Positions 8,563-17,417 of a DNA stretch of 64,000 bases are shown piece after piece (positions within the stretch are counted from its first letter, which is position 1; every line of letters starts with the position of its first letter). Made by a program: the position numbers and the translations under genes. The notes beneath the pieces are model-generated. The model was given only the letters and a program-made list of their open reading frames with translations, was not told the origin of the DNA and made no database searches. Source of the DNA: Leptolyngbya iicbica LK. GTDB lineage: Bacteria > Cyanobacteriota > Cyanobacteriia > Phormidesmidales > Phormidesmidaceae. The DNA lies in the NCBI RefSeq assembly GCF_004212215.1, contig NZ_QVFV01000002.1, forward strand, positions 209,794 through 273,793, given 5' to 3'.

Positions 8563-10047
8563 ATGGTCGCTACTGCTGCCCACTCCATCATGGATCGCTT
8601 GCCCCAATTGATTGACGATATGCCGCCTCTCGCGGGGTGGAGCGATCGCCTTCAAGCCGCTACCCAGGGCACCGATCCGCTGTATTTAGAGCACACCAAT
8701 CTGCGGTTATCCGATATTTCGGCGGGGTTTGCGATCGCCCTCCACATGCACCAACCGACGATCCCCGCTGGGCAAAATGGGCAACTCATCAGCAACCTGC
8801 AACATATGTTTGAGCACCCCTACGACGGGGATAACCATAATGCTGGGCCATTTGCCTATTGCTACGCTCGCATGGGCGACTTCATTCCCGAATTGGTGGA
8901 GCAAGGCTGCAATCCCCGCATCATGTTGGATTACTCCGGCACGTTGCTGTGGGGCTTCCAGCAGATGAATCGCCACGACATTCTTGACAAGCTGAAGCGC
9001 ATTACCTGTGACGCTAAATATCAACCCTATGTGGAATGGCTCGGCACTTTTTGGGGCCATGCGGTGGCGCCCTCGACCCCCATTCCGGATATTGCGTTAC
9101 ACATTCGCGCTTGGCAACATCATTTTGCGGCCCTATTTGGCTGGGAAGCGCTCTCTCGAGTGCGGGGCTTTTCGCCGCCAGAGATGCACCTGCCAAACCA
9201 CCCCGATACCCTTTATGCCTTGGTTAAAGCGCTGAAGGACTGTGGCTATCAGTGGCTGATGGTGCAAGAGCACACGATCGAAACCCTAGAAGGCCACGGC
9301 ATTCCTCAACCCCATCTCCCGCATCGGCTGGTGGCCAAAAATTCTCAGGGCGAAGTAGCAGAAATCACGGTGCTCATCAAAACCCAGGGATCGGACACAA
9401 AACTGGTGGGCCAGATGCAGCCGTTTGCTGAAGCCAAGACGCTGCAACCAATGACGCTGGGGAATCAATCGGTGCCACCGCTAGTCTCACAGATCAGTGA
9501 TGGCGAAAATGGTGGGGTCATGATGAATGAGTTTCCCAGTATGTTTAAGCGCTGCTGGCATGAAATGCGGCAACATGGCTGTGGTCGTGTCGGTACGGTC
9601 GGCTTCCTTGCTACAGAATACCTGGAACTGTTGGCCGCCGCTGGTGTCACGGAAGCAGACTTCCCAACCTGTCAGGCGATTGGGCAACATCGGCTGTGGC
9701 AGCTGGTGGGCGATCGCCCTACCCCCGAAGCCGTGCAGACCGCGATCTCCTCTATCCAAGCAGAAGATGGCAACTTCCACATGGAAGGTTCATCTTGGAC
9801 GAGCGATCGCAGCTGGGTTGAGGGGTATGGCAATGTCATGCAACCTATGCAGCAGCTCAGCGCTCGCTTTCACCAAGCAGTGCAAGCGGGCAAGTTGGGA
9901 GATGAGCGATCGCCCGCCTATCACCGCGCACTGCTGCACAATTTGCTGTTAGAGACGAGCTGCTTCCGCTATTGGGGGCAGGGCGCTTGGACAGAATACG
10001 CTCAAACCATCTACCGCCGGGGATTGGCAGCCCTGACCAGTCACTAG
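8563..10047 (+). CDS. Glycoside hydrolase family 57 protein
   Basis: A 494-residue GH57-type (alpha/beta)7-barrel enzyme. Signature segments are AIALHMHQPTIPAG near the N-terminus, LDYSGTLLWG, and GFSPPEMHLPN, whose Glu is the expected nucleophile. SDGENGGVMMNEFPSMF follows in the C-terminal half. GH57 enzymes act on alpha-glucans (amylase, amylopullulanase, 4-alpha-glucanotransferase or branching). The exact reaction is not resolvable here, but a role in glycogen metabolism is plausible. No signal peptide is seen, so it is probably cytoplasmic. It has its own upstream region and is followed by a mobile repeat. Confidence 0.85.
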   Translation: MVATAAHSIMDRLPQLIDDMPPLAGWSDRLQAATQGTDPLYLEHTNLRLSDISAGFAIALHMHQPTIPAGQNGQLISNLQHMFEHPYDGDNHNAGPFAYCYARMGDFIPELVEQGCNPRIMLDYSGTLLWGFQQMNRHDILDKLKRITCDAKYQPYVEWLGTFWGHAVAPSTPIPDIALHIRAWQHHFAALFGWEALSRVRGFSPPEMHLPNHPDTLYALVKALKDCGYQWLMVQEHTIETLEGHGIPQPHLPHRLVAKNSQGEVAEITVLIKTQGSDTKLVGQMQPFAEAKTLQPMTLGNQSVPPLVSQISDGENGGVMMNEFPSMFKRCWHEMRQHGCGRVGTVGFLATEYLELLAAAGVTEADFPTCQAIGQHRLWQLVGDRPTPEAVQTAISSIQAEDGNFHMEGSSWTSDRSWVEGYGNVMQPMQQLSARFHQAVQAGKLGDERSPAYHRALLHNLLLETSCFRYWGQGAWTEYAQTIYRRGLAALTSH

Positions 10048-10091
10048 ACCTCATCTCACCCTGAGCATGAGGTATTCGTGGTGCAGTTTCA

Positions 10092-10228
10092 GTGTCTGCT
10101 TAGCGTCAGGTTGCTACTGATCTCCCTAAATCCCCCTTAACAAGAGGGACTTTGAGCCGGGATACTCTGAGCCCCCTTACCAAGGGGGCAGCGACAGCTG
10201 GGGATCCCAAGCCCCACTAAACAGATAT
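10092..10228 (+). mobile_element. 137-bp MITE-like element, copy A
   Basis: A non-coding element with terminal inverted repeats GTGTCTGCTTAGCG and, at the right, CACTAAACAGATAT. It is flanked by CAGTTTCA (10084-10091) and CGGTTTCA (10229-10236), an 8-bp target duplication with one mismatch. Internal hairpins are formed by CCCCCTTAAC...AGAGGGAC and CCCCCTTACCAAGGGGG. Copy B at 55365-55501 is the same length, highly similar, and in the opposite orientation. No transposase is encoded, so movement must be in trans. Confidence 0.85.
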
Positions 10229-10370
10229 CGGTTTCAACCTGCATCACGGTAACGGTTTCGGTCCTTAGCCAGGCGCGATCGCCGGACGCGGCACTGGCTG
10301 CATCCGGTCAATATCTCGCTGCTAAGGTCAACCGCAACCGCGCGCGATATTGATGGCGGTGTGAGGAATG

Positions 10371-10748
10371 CTAAAGTAGCCCGGCTTCCTCATCAGTGTC
10401 TGCGGCAACGGCGAGTTCTTCTAACGCGAACTGGAGGAATTGAGTGGCGACTTCGATACTGTCATTGTGGGCTGAAAATACCAGCAACATGCTGGAATCC
10501 TCACCCCCGGTGTAACACAAGATGCGAAAAACGCCGTCGTCGAAGTAACCAGTCCGGTCAATATCTCCCGCTTCGTTCGGCACATTCAGTTCGCGGATAA
10601 AGTCATCGGCACGACTGAGACACTGTTCTTGGTCGACACCTTCGAGCCATTGATCGCCACTCGCGATTTCGGGGCGGGCCTCAGCTGGCAAACTCACAGC
10701 GGCTAAACTTAAGCCGACAATACTGGCTGCAAAATATCGTAAAACCAT
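10371..10748 (-). CDS. Small secreted protein of unknown function
   Basis: A 125-residue protein beginning with a clear Sec signal peptide (MVLRYFAASIVGLSLAAVSLP, then AEARPE). It is predicted to be exported to the periplasm or thylakoid lumen. The mature part has two cysteines (DQEQCLSRAD and FRILCYTGGED) that could form a disulfide, and an acidic tail (AADTDEEAGLL). I do not recognise a named domain. It has its own promoter region of about 350 bp and is convergent with the GH57 gene and the mobile repeat. Confidence 0.7.
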   Translation of the reverse strand: MVLRYFAASIVGLSLAAVSLPAEARPEIASGDQWLEGVDQEQCLSRADDFIRELNVPNEAGDIDRTGYFDDGVFRILCYTGGEDSSMLLVFSAHNDSIEVATQFLQFALEELAVAADTDEEAGLL

Positions 10749-11095
10749 TGAATCTATGACAGAGAACTAAAGGGTGTAGACGCACAATTGAGGTGCCAGG
10801 TTGCTGATCAGACAAAAGTCTGTGGCCCGCACATGTGCTTATCCTCAATAGACTAACTGTTACCGTCCACAAAAGGCGCAAACCCGATCGTTACAGCAGT
10901 TAGCCACGAGCTTTATTGTTTACGGGATTATGTCCTTCCCATCCGGAGGTGTTGGGCGTCAGTCCTGAGAAATAACTCTTTTGTCAGGTGCCAAATCTAG
11001 ACATAATCAGTTATCAAGAAGCTTATGGATGTCATCCCAGCAGGGTCTGTGCGAGTCGTTGGCAACCATCACCGCTGAAATTGAGGATCGCCAAC
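10749..11095. promoter_or_regulatory. Divergent intergenic region
   Basis: About 350 bp between the divergent secreted-protein gene and the alpha/beta-hydrolase gene. A conventional GAGGA ribosome-binding site lies just before the hydrolase ATG. Nothing else distinct was seen. Confidence 0.35.
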
Positions 11096-12013
11096 ATGTT
11101 CATCGCACCCGGATTTGAGCAACGCTCTATCGTCACCGACTTAGGCGCGATCGCCTATGCGGCTCCCCAGCCAGAGTTTTGGCCGGTGGCTGATCATCCC
11201 GACCAAACCCTGCTCTTTCTACACGGTTTTGGTGGCGGGTCATCCTCCTATGAATGGTCGAAGGTTTATCCGGCGTTTGCAAGTGATTATCGGGTGTTTG
11301 CCCCTGATCTCATCGGGTGGGGCCAGTCTGATCATCCTGAACGCAGCTATCAAATCAGCGATTACGAAACGACCATTGTCCAACTGTTGCAAAAATTAGC
11401 CCCGCAAGGAGCGATCGTCATTGCCTCGGCCTTGACTGCCGCCATCATGGTGCGGGTGGCGGTGCAGCAGCCTGAACTGGTGAAGGGGCTAATTTTGGTC
11501 ACCCCAGCAGGACTGTCAGATTTTGGTAAAGATTTTAGCGAGAGTTGGTTACCGCAAATTTTGCGCGTCCCCCTGCTGGATAAAGTGCTTTATCAGAGCG
11601 CGATCGCGACTTCGGCGGGCATTAGTGGTTTCTTGAGTAATCGCCAGTTTGCTAACCCTGACCTGATCACAGGTGAAATGGTGGAGGCATATCTGGCTTC
11701 CGCTACCCAACCCAATGCGGAGTATGCGGCGTTGTCATTTGTGCGCGGCGATCTGTGTTTTGATCTGGCGGAGTGGCTACCACAACTGACGGTGCCGACG
11801 GTCGTGTTTTGGGGCCAAGCAGCGCAATTTACCGATGTGGAATTGGGCAAACGTCTGGCAGCACTGAATCCTGAGGCTATCCAGCAATTCGAGATCATTG
11901 AGAACGTGGGGCTGACGCCGCAGTTAGAACAACCTAGCTTGACGATCGCCCTGATTCAGCGATCGCTGCGGCAGCTCTTGGCTATCCCAGATCCGGCTAC
12001 CAGTGCTCACTGA
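11096..12013 (+). CDS. Alpha/beta-hydrolase fold protein with atypical triad
   Basis: A 305-residue alpha/beta-hydrolase. The oxyanion-hole motif FLHGFGGGSSSYEW and PDLIGWGQSDHPE are typical. At the nucleophile elbow the sequence is VIASALTA, so the serine sits in A-S-A rather than G-x-S-x-G. At the usual catalytic-histidine position (normally GHxPxLEQP) the sequence is NVGLTPQLEQP, with leucine in place of histidine. An acid residue is available in WGQAAQFTDVE. It may be a non-hydrolytic or altered-chemistry member. ATG 11096 is preferred because GAGGA precedes it; the frame extends upstream without support. Confidence 0.8.
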   Translation: MFIAPGFEQRSIVTDLGAIAYAAPQPEFWPVADHPDQTLLFLHGFGGGSSSYEWSKVYPAFASDYRVFAPDLIGWGQSDHPERSYQISDYETTIVQLLQKLAPQGAIVIASALTAAIMVRVAVQQPELVKGLILVTPAGLSDFGKDFSESWLPQILRVPLLDKVLYQSAIATSAGISGFLSNRQFANPDLITGEMVEAYLASATQPNAEYAALSFVRGDLCFDLAEWLPQLTVPTVVFWGQAAQFTDVELGKRLAALNPEAIQQFEIIENVGLTPQLEQPSLTIALIQRSLRQLLAIPDPATSAH

Positions 12014-12039
12014 TTTAGTTGATGCGGTCAAAATTCAGG

Positions 12040-12270
12040 CTATTCCAGTGATTCAATCAGGCCTGCGATCGCAAACAAACTCATCAATCCGGCAGTGAGC
12101 CGCAAAAACACTGGCATCACTACTCGCATCAGCGCTTCTGTTTGCTCAACCGTGCCGAATAAAGCCCAGAGCAGGCAAATACTGATAAACCCAACCACCA
12201 TGAATGCGAGAAGCTTCAGCCCTTCGCAGGCTGCCCGGAACAATAGGTTATGTCGCTGAGGTTGTCGCAT
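12040..12270 (-). CDS. Small two-helix membrane protein
   Basis: A 76-residue frame with two hydrophobic helices (LLAFMVVGFISICLLWALFG and MPVFLRLTAGLMSLFAIAGL) and a basic start, MRQPQRHN. The ATG at 12270 opens just after the upstream zinc-ribbon gene, with 45 bp between them on the same strand. The two could form a small operon. No family is recognised. Membrane topology and composition argue for a real gene. Confidence 0.55.
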   Translation of the reverse strand: MRQPQRHNLLFRAACEGLKLLAFMVVGFISICLLWALFGTVEQTEALMRVVMPVFLRLTAGLMSLFAIAGLIESLE

Positions 12271-12315
12271 GGATCTGTTCCCATAAATAAATGTTGCTGT
12301 TAATGCAAACCGCCA

Positions 12316-12534
12316 TCACAAAATCAGGGCGGCGGCAACCAAAAAGCCACCAATGGCAAACACCAATTCACCCAGGCCACCTTTTGCGGGCAGCAACTCG
12401 TTTTCGGTGCTCAGGTCACGCTCAAAATTGCAACTCAGGCATTGGTAAATCCCATTTTGGTGACTCACAATGGTGTTCTTGCTGCATTTCGGACATTCAA
12501 GTGAAGAGGACAGATTTAAGATGGGAGATGACAT
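12316..12534 (-). CDS. Zinc-ribbon protein with C-terminal membrane helix
   Basis: A 72-residue protein starting at ATG 12534. An N-terminal four-cysteine zinc ribbon (LECPKCSKNTIV and YQCLSCNFERD) is followed by a linker and a C-terminal hydrophobic helix (GELVFAIGGFLVAAALIL). The frame extends upstream to 12645 but that part lacks conserved character. Its layout suggests a tail-anchored cytoplasmic zinc ribbon. Function is unknown. It lies upstream of the two-helix membrane protein on the same strand. Confidence 0.6.
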   Translation of the reverse strand: MSSPILNLSSSLECPKCSKNTIVSHQNGIYQCLSCNFERDLSTENELLPAKGGLGELVFAIGGFLVAAALIL

Positions 12535-13115
12535 CGCTGATAGAAATCGGTAACGACAGTGAGCCAGCAAGGCTGACCACGTTTTCATCATGTCTGACTT
12601 TTTTTGATGAGTCGATAGGGAAATCTTCAGGAAAACTCTGCTCAAGTTCAGGAATTCTTGGGGTTAGTTGGTGGCTGCCTCTGATCCCGGTTGATGCCGT
12701 GCTCAACGCTGTCCGTTTGCGGTGCAGAGATCTGACGTTTAGCGGACTGTGTGAAGGGAGGATAAAGCCTTGTGAAGCAACGATGAAGCGACGCCGATGG
12801 AGTTTTCTGTTCTTAAACAGGCGTGATGTAGACTCTCTAGGTTAGGTCGTGGCGATCGCCTTGCCCAGCCAGCACTTGCAGGCGAGAGACATATACCCCG
12901 TAGCAGCTAGCACATGGCGTCTCAAGCCTTATTAATCGTCCATTGACAGCTAACTGGGGCATCGAGGTCATTCTCACCATCAGCCATCCCCCAGTCAGGA
13001 ATGCAGTTTTCTCAAGGCATCATTGCACCCAATGCCACAGCCTCAATTGAGCCGTGTATAAAACTTGTTACTTTAAAGACACAAGACCCTGGCAGCCAAT
13101 ATTCGATAACCAGAG
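12535..13115. other. Gene-poor intergenic stretch
   Basis: About 580 bp between the divergent zinc-ribbon and ferredoxin genes. Long plus-strand frames cross it but show no protein family and overlap the zinc-ribbon gene. I see no RNA gene or repeat. TATAAAACTTGTTACTTT around 13060 may belong to the ferredoxin promoter. Confidence 0.35.
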
Positions 13116-13475
13116 ATGGCAAATTCTTCTTCGCGATACCTGATCACAGTCTGTCAGCACCGCTCTTGTCTACGCAATGGCGCTGCCGAGACGCTGGCGG
13201 CGTTTCAACAGCATCAGTCGGATCATTTGCTGGTGCAAGGATGCGAGTGCCAGGGGCAGTGCGGTTCTGGGCCGACTGTGCGCGTGATGCCTGGTGACAC
13301 CTGGTACTGTCGAGTGCAACCTGCTGACGCCCAAACGATCATGGAGCAACATTGCACCCCGGGCGGTCAGCCCGTAGAGTCGCTGCTCAATCCGCGACTG
13401 CATCAAACTCAGTCAGCCTATGCCAATTTGGCTGAGCAGTACCAAGCGTTTACGCAATCTCAGCCGGCAGATTAA
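13116..13475 (+). CDS. Thioredoxin-like [2Fe-2S] ferredoxin protein
   Basis: A 119-residue protein with the thioredoxin-like ferredoxin fold. Candidate cluster ligands are the first pair in VCQHRSCLRNG and the second pair in GCECQGQCGSGP. The following VRVMPGDTWYCRV matches the usual strand arrangement. These proteins bind a [2Fe-2S] cluster and act in electron transfer or cluster storage; partners are unknown. The last 35 residues form a non-conserved Gln-rich tail. It is followed by the convergent ribH-psbZ pair. Confidence 0.88.
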   Translation: MANSSSRYLITVCQHRSCLRNGAAETLAAFQQHQSDHLLVQGCECQGQCGSGPTVRVMPGDTWYCRVQPADAQTIMEQHCTPGGQPVESLLNPRLHQTQSAYANLAEQYQAFTQSQPAD

Positions 13476-13535
13476 TGCAGTAATGGGCGCGATCGCGTCC
13501 ATCAGCAGGATGAGGCCATCAACAGGATGACAATG

Positions 13536-14111
13536 CTACTGGTTGGTAGAGGTCGCTTGGGTCGGCACTGCTGCCGATGGCAAAGTTGGTGCAGCCCCAG
13601 CCGATAGCAAACCATTCTGCGGATCACTCGGCAAAGCTTGAATTTGTCCCATCAAGCTCGACATTTCTAGTGCGCTCATGGCGTAGCTCCACCCCAGATT
13701 GCTCTTAATGCCAGCTCGCTCCAACGCTTGCTGCATTGTGTCAGTCGTGAGGACGCCAAACACAATGGGCACCCCAGTCTGAAAGCTTGCCGCGGCTATC
13801 CCTTTGGAAACCTCAGCGGCTACGTAATCAAAGTGGGGCGTTTGCCCTTTGATCACTGCGCCTAAGCAAATAATGGCGTTATAGCGCCCAGTAAGCGCTA
13901 ACTGGCGGGCCACCATCGGAATCTCAAAGCTTCCTGGCACCCAGGCATAATCGACCTGCTCACCATGGGGATCAACATCGACCCCGTGACGCTTCAAACA
14001 ATCCTGGCAAGCACCTAAAAGCTTTTCCGTGACAAGGTCGTTAAAACGACCAATCACCAGAGCAAAACGACGGGGTTCGCTCTGGTGAAAATTCCCTTCC
14101 AAAACAGCCAT
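13536..14111 (-). CDS. ribH: 6,7-dimethyl-8-ribityllumazine synthase
   Basis: A 191-residue lumazine synthase, the penultimate riboflavin enzyme. It condenses the ribitylaminouracil with 3,4-dihydroxy-2-butanone-4-phosphate. Substrate-binding segments are visible: [47 protein letters not shown] and [20 protein letters not shown]. Unlike compact homologues, it carries about 30 extra C-terminal residues rich in Ala/Pro/Thr/Ser. psbZ lies 25 bp upstream on the same strand. RibD is encoded 30 kb away. Confidence 0.96.
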   Translation of the reverse strand: MAVLEGNFHQSEPRRFALVIGRFNDLVTEKLLGACQDCLKRHGVDVDPHGEQVDYAWVPGSFEIPMVARQLALTGRYNAIICLGAVIKGQTPHFDYVAAEVSKGIAAASFQTGVPIVFGVLTTDTMQQALERAGIKSNLGWSYAMSALEMSSLMGQIQALPSDPQNGLLSAGAAPTLPSAAVPTQATSTNQ

Positions 14112-14136
14112 GAAAAATCAATGCCTAAAAATATGG

Positions 14137-14325
14137 CTACACCACAAGGTAGTTGAGACTACCGACAACTACAACCAAAATCCCCCAGACGACAGACCCT
14201 AGCAGGATCAAACGCTTGGACTGCTCCCAGTTTTGAGGCGAGGCATAGGCGACAGGTACGCCGACCACCATCACAAAAGACAGGAGAACCAGCGCAAAGA
14301 GTGCCAACTGGAAAACAATTACCAT
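14137..14325 (-). CDS. psbZ: Photosystem II protein Z
   Basis: A 62-residue protein with two transmembrane helices ([21 protein letters not shown] and [23 protein letters not shown]) separated by the characteristic [12 protein letters not shown] loop of PsbZ (Ycf9). It is a thylakoid subunit at the edge of the PSII core that stabilises core-antenna and supercomplex interactions. It directly precedes ribH on the minus strand, a pairing I recall as common in cyanobacteria. The ATG start and full length are normal. Confidence 0.97.
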   Translation of the reverse strand: MVIVFQLALFALVLLSFVMVVGVPVAYASPQNWEQSKRLILLGSVVWGILVVVVGSLNYLVV

Positions 14326-14541
14326 CTTGATTAAATCTCTCTATCTCAACACAACAGTAATGCGGAACCGTGCAGTCTCGGTGGTCTGCTAGCTACCACA
14401 TTATTATTAGTAAGCTATCAGAAATGTGGATGCGACGGAAGCCTTAATCCTCAGTAACTCAGCGCAGTTAATTGGTCACAGGGGGTTAGGGAGGCGAACT
14501 ACATTTGCTAGCGACGATGCCACCACATATTGGTTGATCCT

Positions 14542-17322
14542 ATGGATCTGGTCTTGTGCCATACCACCGCTGACTTTGATACCCTCGGTGCCGCCGTTGG
14601 GGTCGCGCTACTATACCCGGCGGCTCGCATTGTGTTGGCAGGCGGCTGCCATCCAACGGTGCAGGCTTTTTTGGCCCTGCATCGCGACGAATACCCGTTG
14701 ATTGAGCGGCGGGCTGTCGATCTCGATGCGGTTGAGGCGATCGCGGTGGTCGATACCCAATCGTTAGAACGACTTGGTCCAGTGGGATCGTGGGTGACCC
14801 GCGTCGCGGAGCGGGGGGGCGAGGTGCAGGTCTATGACCACCACAGCGGGGGCGATCGCACTTTGCCCGCCACTGAATTGATCGTCGACGAGGTGGGCGC
14901 AGCAACTACGTTAGTGGTGGAAGCCTTGCAAGCCCGTGGTCTGCAGTTAAATACCAGCCAGGCGACTGTGATGGCGCTAGGGATTCATGTGGATACGGGA
15001 TCGCTTACCTTCACGTCGTCGACGGTGCGGGATGCGGCGGCACTGGCGTGGGTGATGGGCCAGGGGGCGAGCCAGAGCGCGATCGCAGAATTTGTGGAAC
15101 CCAATCTTTCCCCGACGTTGCAGGATTTGTCCGAAACGGCGATCACTCAATTGCAGCGCGAGCAGCAGCCGGGGCACACCCTGGGTTGGGTGTTGCTGAA
15201 AACCGCTACCCACGTTCCTGGTTTATCTGGACTGGCTGAGCGGTTGCTCACCTTTCTAGATTTGGACAGTTTGCTGTTTGGGGCGTGGTTTCCTTCGCGG
15301 GAAACCACGCAGAAACTGGTGTTGATTGGCCGCACTCGGGGCCGAGTCGCCGCGACTCCAGAACACCCTGGCATTGATTTCAATGTGCTGCTATCCCGGC
15401 TGGGCGGCGGCGGTCATCCCACAGCGGCGGCGGCCACCTATATCACAGACGATGCGCAAGGGGAATTTGAACGAACTTTGGCAGAGCTCCGCCAACAGAT
15501 TCCCCCGATGCCGACCGCTCGGGATTTGATGTCGTCGCCGGTGCGCACTATCCGCCCCAGTACCCAAATCACCGAAGCCCAACGGATTCTTTTGCGCTAC
15601 GGCCATTCCGGCCTATCGGTGGTCGATCGCAATGGTGAGTTGGTTGGGGTGATCTCCCGTCGCGACATCGACTTGGCGCTCCATCATGGGTTTGGCCACG
15701 CGCCGGTCAAGGGCTACATGTCCACCCAAATCAAAACGGTGCAGCCACACACGCCCCTGCCCGATATCGAAGCGCTGATGGTGACCTATGACATTGGCCG
15801 ACTACCTGTTTTGGAGGGCGATCGCCTAGTTGGGGTCGTCACCCGCACCGATGTACTGCGGCAGCTACACCAATCTCAGCAAGCTCAAGTCACCGTTGCC
15901 GAACCTGTGACTGCGATGGTGCGGCCTCCCAGCCCGTCCCAACTTTGGCAAACGCTGCAGGCCCGTCTGGCCCCGGCGTTGTGGGAGATGTTGCAGTCGA
16001 TGGCGGCGGTGGCCCGCGATCGCGGTTGGCAACTCTATCTCGTGGGCGGTGGCGTACGAGATTTGTTTCTGAGTGAACCGGACACTTTGCTCGACTTGCC
16101 AGATGTCGATTTGGTGGTGGATAGCGCTTATCAAACCCTCGAAATGGGGGCCGGGGTGGTGCTGGCAGAGGCCATTAAAGCGCAGCATCCTGACGCTGAG
16201 TTGCAGGTCTATGGCCGCTTTCAGACGGCTGCATTGGTCTGGCACACATCACCGATGGGGGGCGACGGCTCACTCATGGTCGATATCGCTACCGCCCGCA
16301 CGGAGTTTTATCCTTACCCGGCGGCCAATCCCGAAGTGGAGGCCAGTTCGATCCGCCAAGATCTGTATCGCCGCGACTTTACGATCAATGCGCTAGCCGT
16401 GAGTCTGACGCCCCCCCAACCCGGGCAGCTCCTCGATTTTTTTGGTGGCCTGGTTGATCTCCAAGCGCGCCATATCCGGGTATTACACGCCAACAGCTTT
16501 ATTGAAGATCCGACGCGCATTTATCGGGCGGTGCGCTTTGCGGTAAGGCTGGGTTTTACTTTGGAACCCCAAACGGAAGGCTTTATTCGCCATGCCATTG
16601 ATAGTGGTGTTTACAAACGGCTGCAAACAGAGATTGCTAAGCTGCCCACCTTGCAAACTCGGCTGAAAACAGAATTGCAATACATCTTGGCGGCAGATTA
16701 TTGGGAAGCCGCCTTAAGCCTGCTGGATGATTTGGGGGCTCTGGTGTGTTTGCACCCCGAGTTGGCACTCAGCGATCGCCTCTGGCAACAATTGCGCCGA
16801 TTGAGTCGTTGGCTCGCACAAGTGGACTTATTGGCGGCGCTCTCGCCATGGCAACTGCGGTTGGAATTGCTGCTCACAGGCATTCCGACCCGCGATCGCG
16901 AATCAGTGGCCACCCATTTGCAGTTGCCCCAAACCAGCGTGCAACGGCTGGCCCAGTTAGCGTCGGCAGAGGTCGCGATTTTGGAGAAACTCCCCCAGTG
17001 CGATCGCCCTAGCCAGTGTCGGCAACTGCTAGATGCCTATGACTTAGAATCCCTCGTGCTCATCAGTCTCCGGCATCCTCGGCACACCAGCGATCGCATC
17101 TGGCGCTACTTGACCCATTGGTCTCAGGTCAAAGCACCGATCAATGGTCAAGACTTAAAGCGGCTGGGCTATCCGCCAGGACCGGCGTATCGGGACATGC
17201 TATTGAGGGCTTTGTACGCCACTTTAGACGGCGAGTTGGCGAATCAGGCAGCGGCAATCGCGTTCATTCAACGCCAATATCCCCTCGAAAATGCCACCTC
17301 TAACATTCAGCGATCGTCCTGA
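14542..17322 (+). CDS. DHH phosphoesterase-CBS-CCA nucleotidyltransferase fusion
   Basis: A 926-residue multidomain protein. Residues 1-310 are a DHH/DHHA1 phosphoesterase (HTTADFDTLGAAVG, VYDHHSGGD near 97, GGGGHPTAAAA). A CBS pair spans about 325-445 (RDLMSSPVRTIRP and KGYMSTQIKTVQP). From about 495 there is a class II CCA-adding/poly(A) polymerase head and neck (LVGGGVRDLFLSEPD, DVDLVVD, RRDFTINALAV). The fusion is recurrent in cyanobacteria and is usually annotated as tRNA nucleotidyltransferase or A-adding enzyme. A link between nucleotide-sensing CBS domains, RNA or dinucleotide turnover and tRNA 3'-end repair is inference. ATG 14542 is chosen over TTG 14530. Confidence 0.93.
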   Translation: MDLVLCHTTADFDTLGAAVGVALLYPAARIVLAGGCHPTVQAFLALHRDEYPLIERRAVDLDAVEAIAVVDTQSLERLGPVGSWVTRVAERGGEVQVYDHHSGGDRTLPATELIVDEVGAATTLVVEALQARGLQLNTSQATVMALGIHVDTGSLTFTSSTVRDAAALAWVMGQGASQSAIAEFVEPNLSPTLQDLSETAITQLQREQQPGHTLGWVLLKTATHVPGLSGLAERLLTFLDLDSLLFGAWFPSRETTQKLVLIGRTRGRVAATPEHPGIDFNVLLSRLGGGGHPTAAAATYITDDAQGEFERTLAELRQQIPPMPTARDLMSSPVRTIRPSTQITEAQRILLRYGHSGLSVVDRNGELVGVISRRDIDLALHHGFGHAPVKGYMSTQIKTVQPHTPLPDIEALMVTYDIGRLPVLEGDRLVGVVTRTDVLRQLHQSQQAQVTVAEPVTAMVRPPSPSQLWQTLQARLAPALWEMLQSMAAVARDRGWQLYLVGGGVRDLFLSEPDTLLDLPDVDLVVDSAYQTLEMGAGVVLAEAIKAQHPDAELQVYGRFQTAALVWHTSPMGGDGSLMVDIATARTEFYPYPAANPEVEASSIRQDLYRRDFTINALAVSLTPPQPGQLLDFFGGLVDLQARHIRVLHANSFIEDPTRIYRAVRFAVRLGFTLEPQTEGFIRHAIDSGVYKRLQTEIAKLPTLQTRLKTELQYILAADYWEAALSLLDDLGALVCLHPELALSDRLWQQLRRLSRWLAQVDLLAALSPWQLRLELLLTGIPTRDRESVATHLQLPQTSVQRLAQLASAEVAILEKLPQCDRPSQCRQLLDAYDLESLVLISLRHPRHTSDRIWRYLTHWSQVKAPINGQDLKRLGYPPGPAYRDMLLRALYATLDGELANQAAAIAFIQRQYPLENATSNIQRSS

Positions 17323-17417
17323 TACTTCACCGTCACCGAGAATCTGCTATTTAAGACACAACACGGTAGATTAAGAAAGTCTAAATTCTGTACGGTTTCG
17401 CAACTTCGCCAACGCCT

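Noticed and set aside
12291-12845. 184-codon plus-strand frame
   Set aside because: Opposite strand of the zinc-ribbon gene for much of its length; the remainder has no family resemblance.
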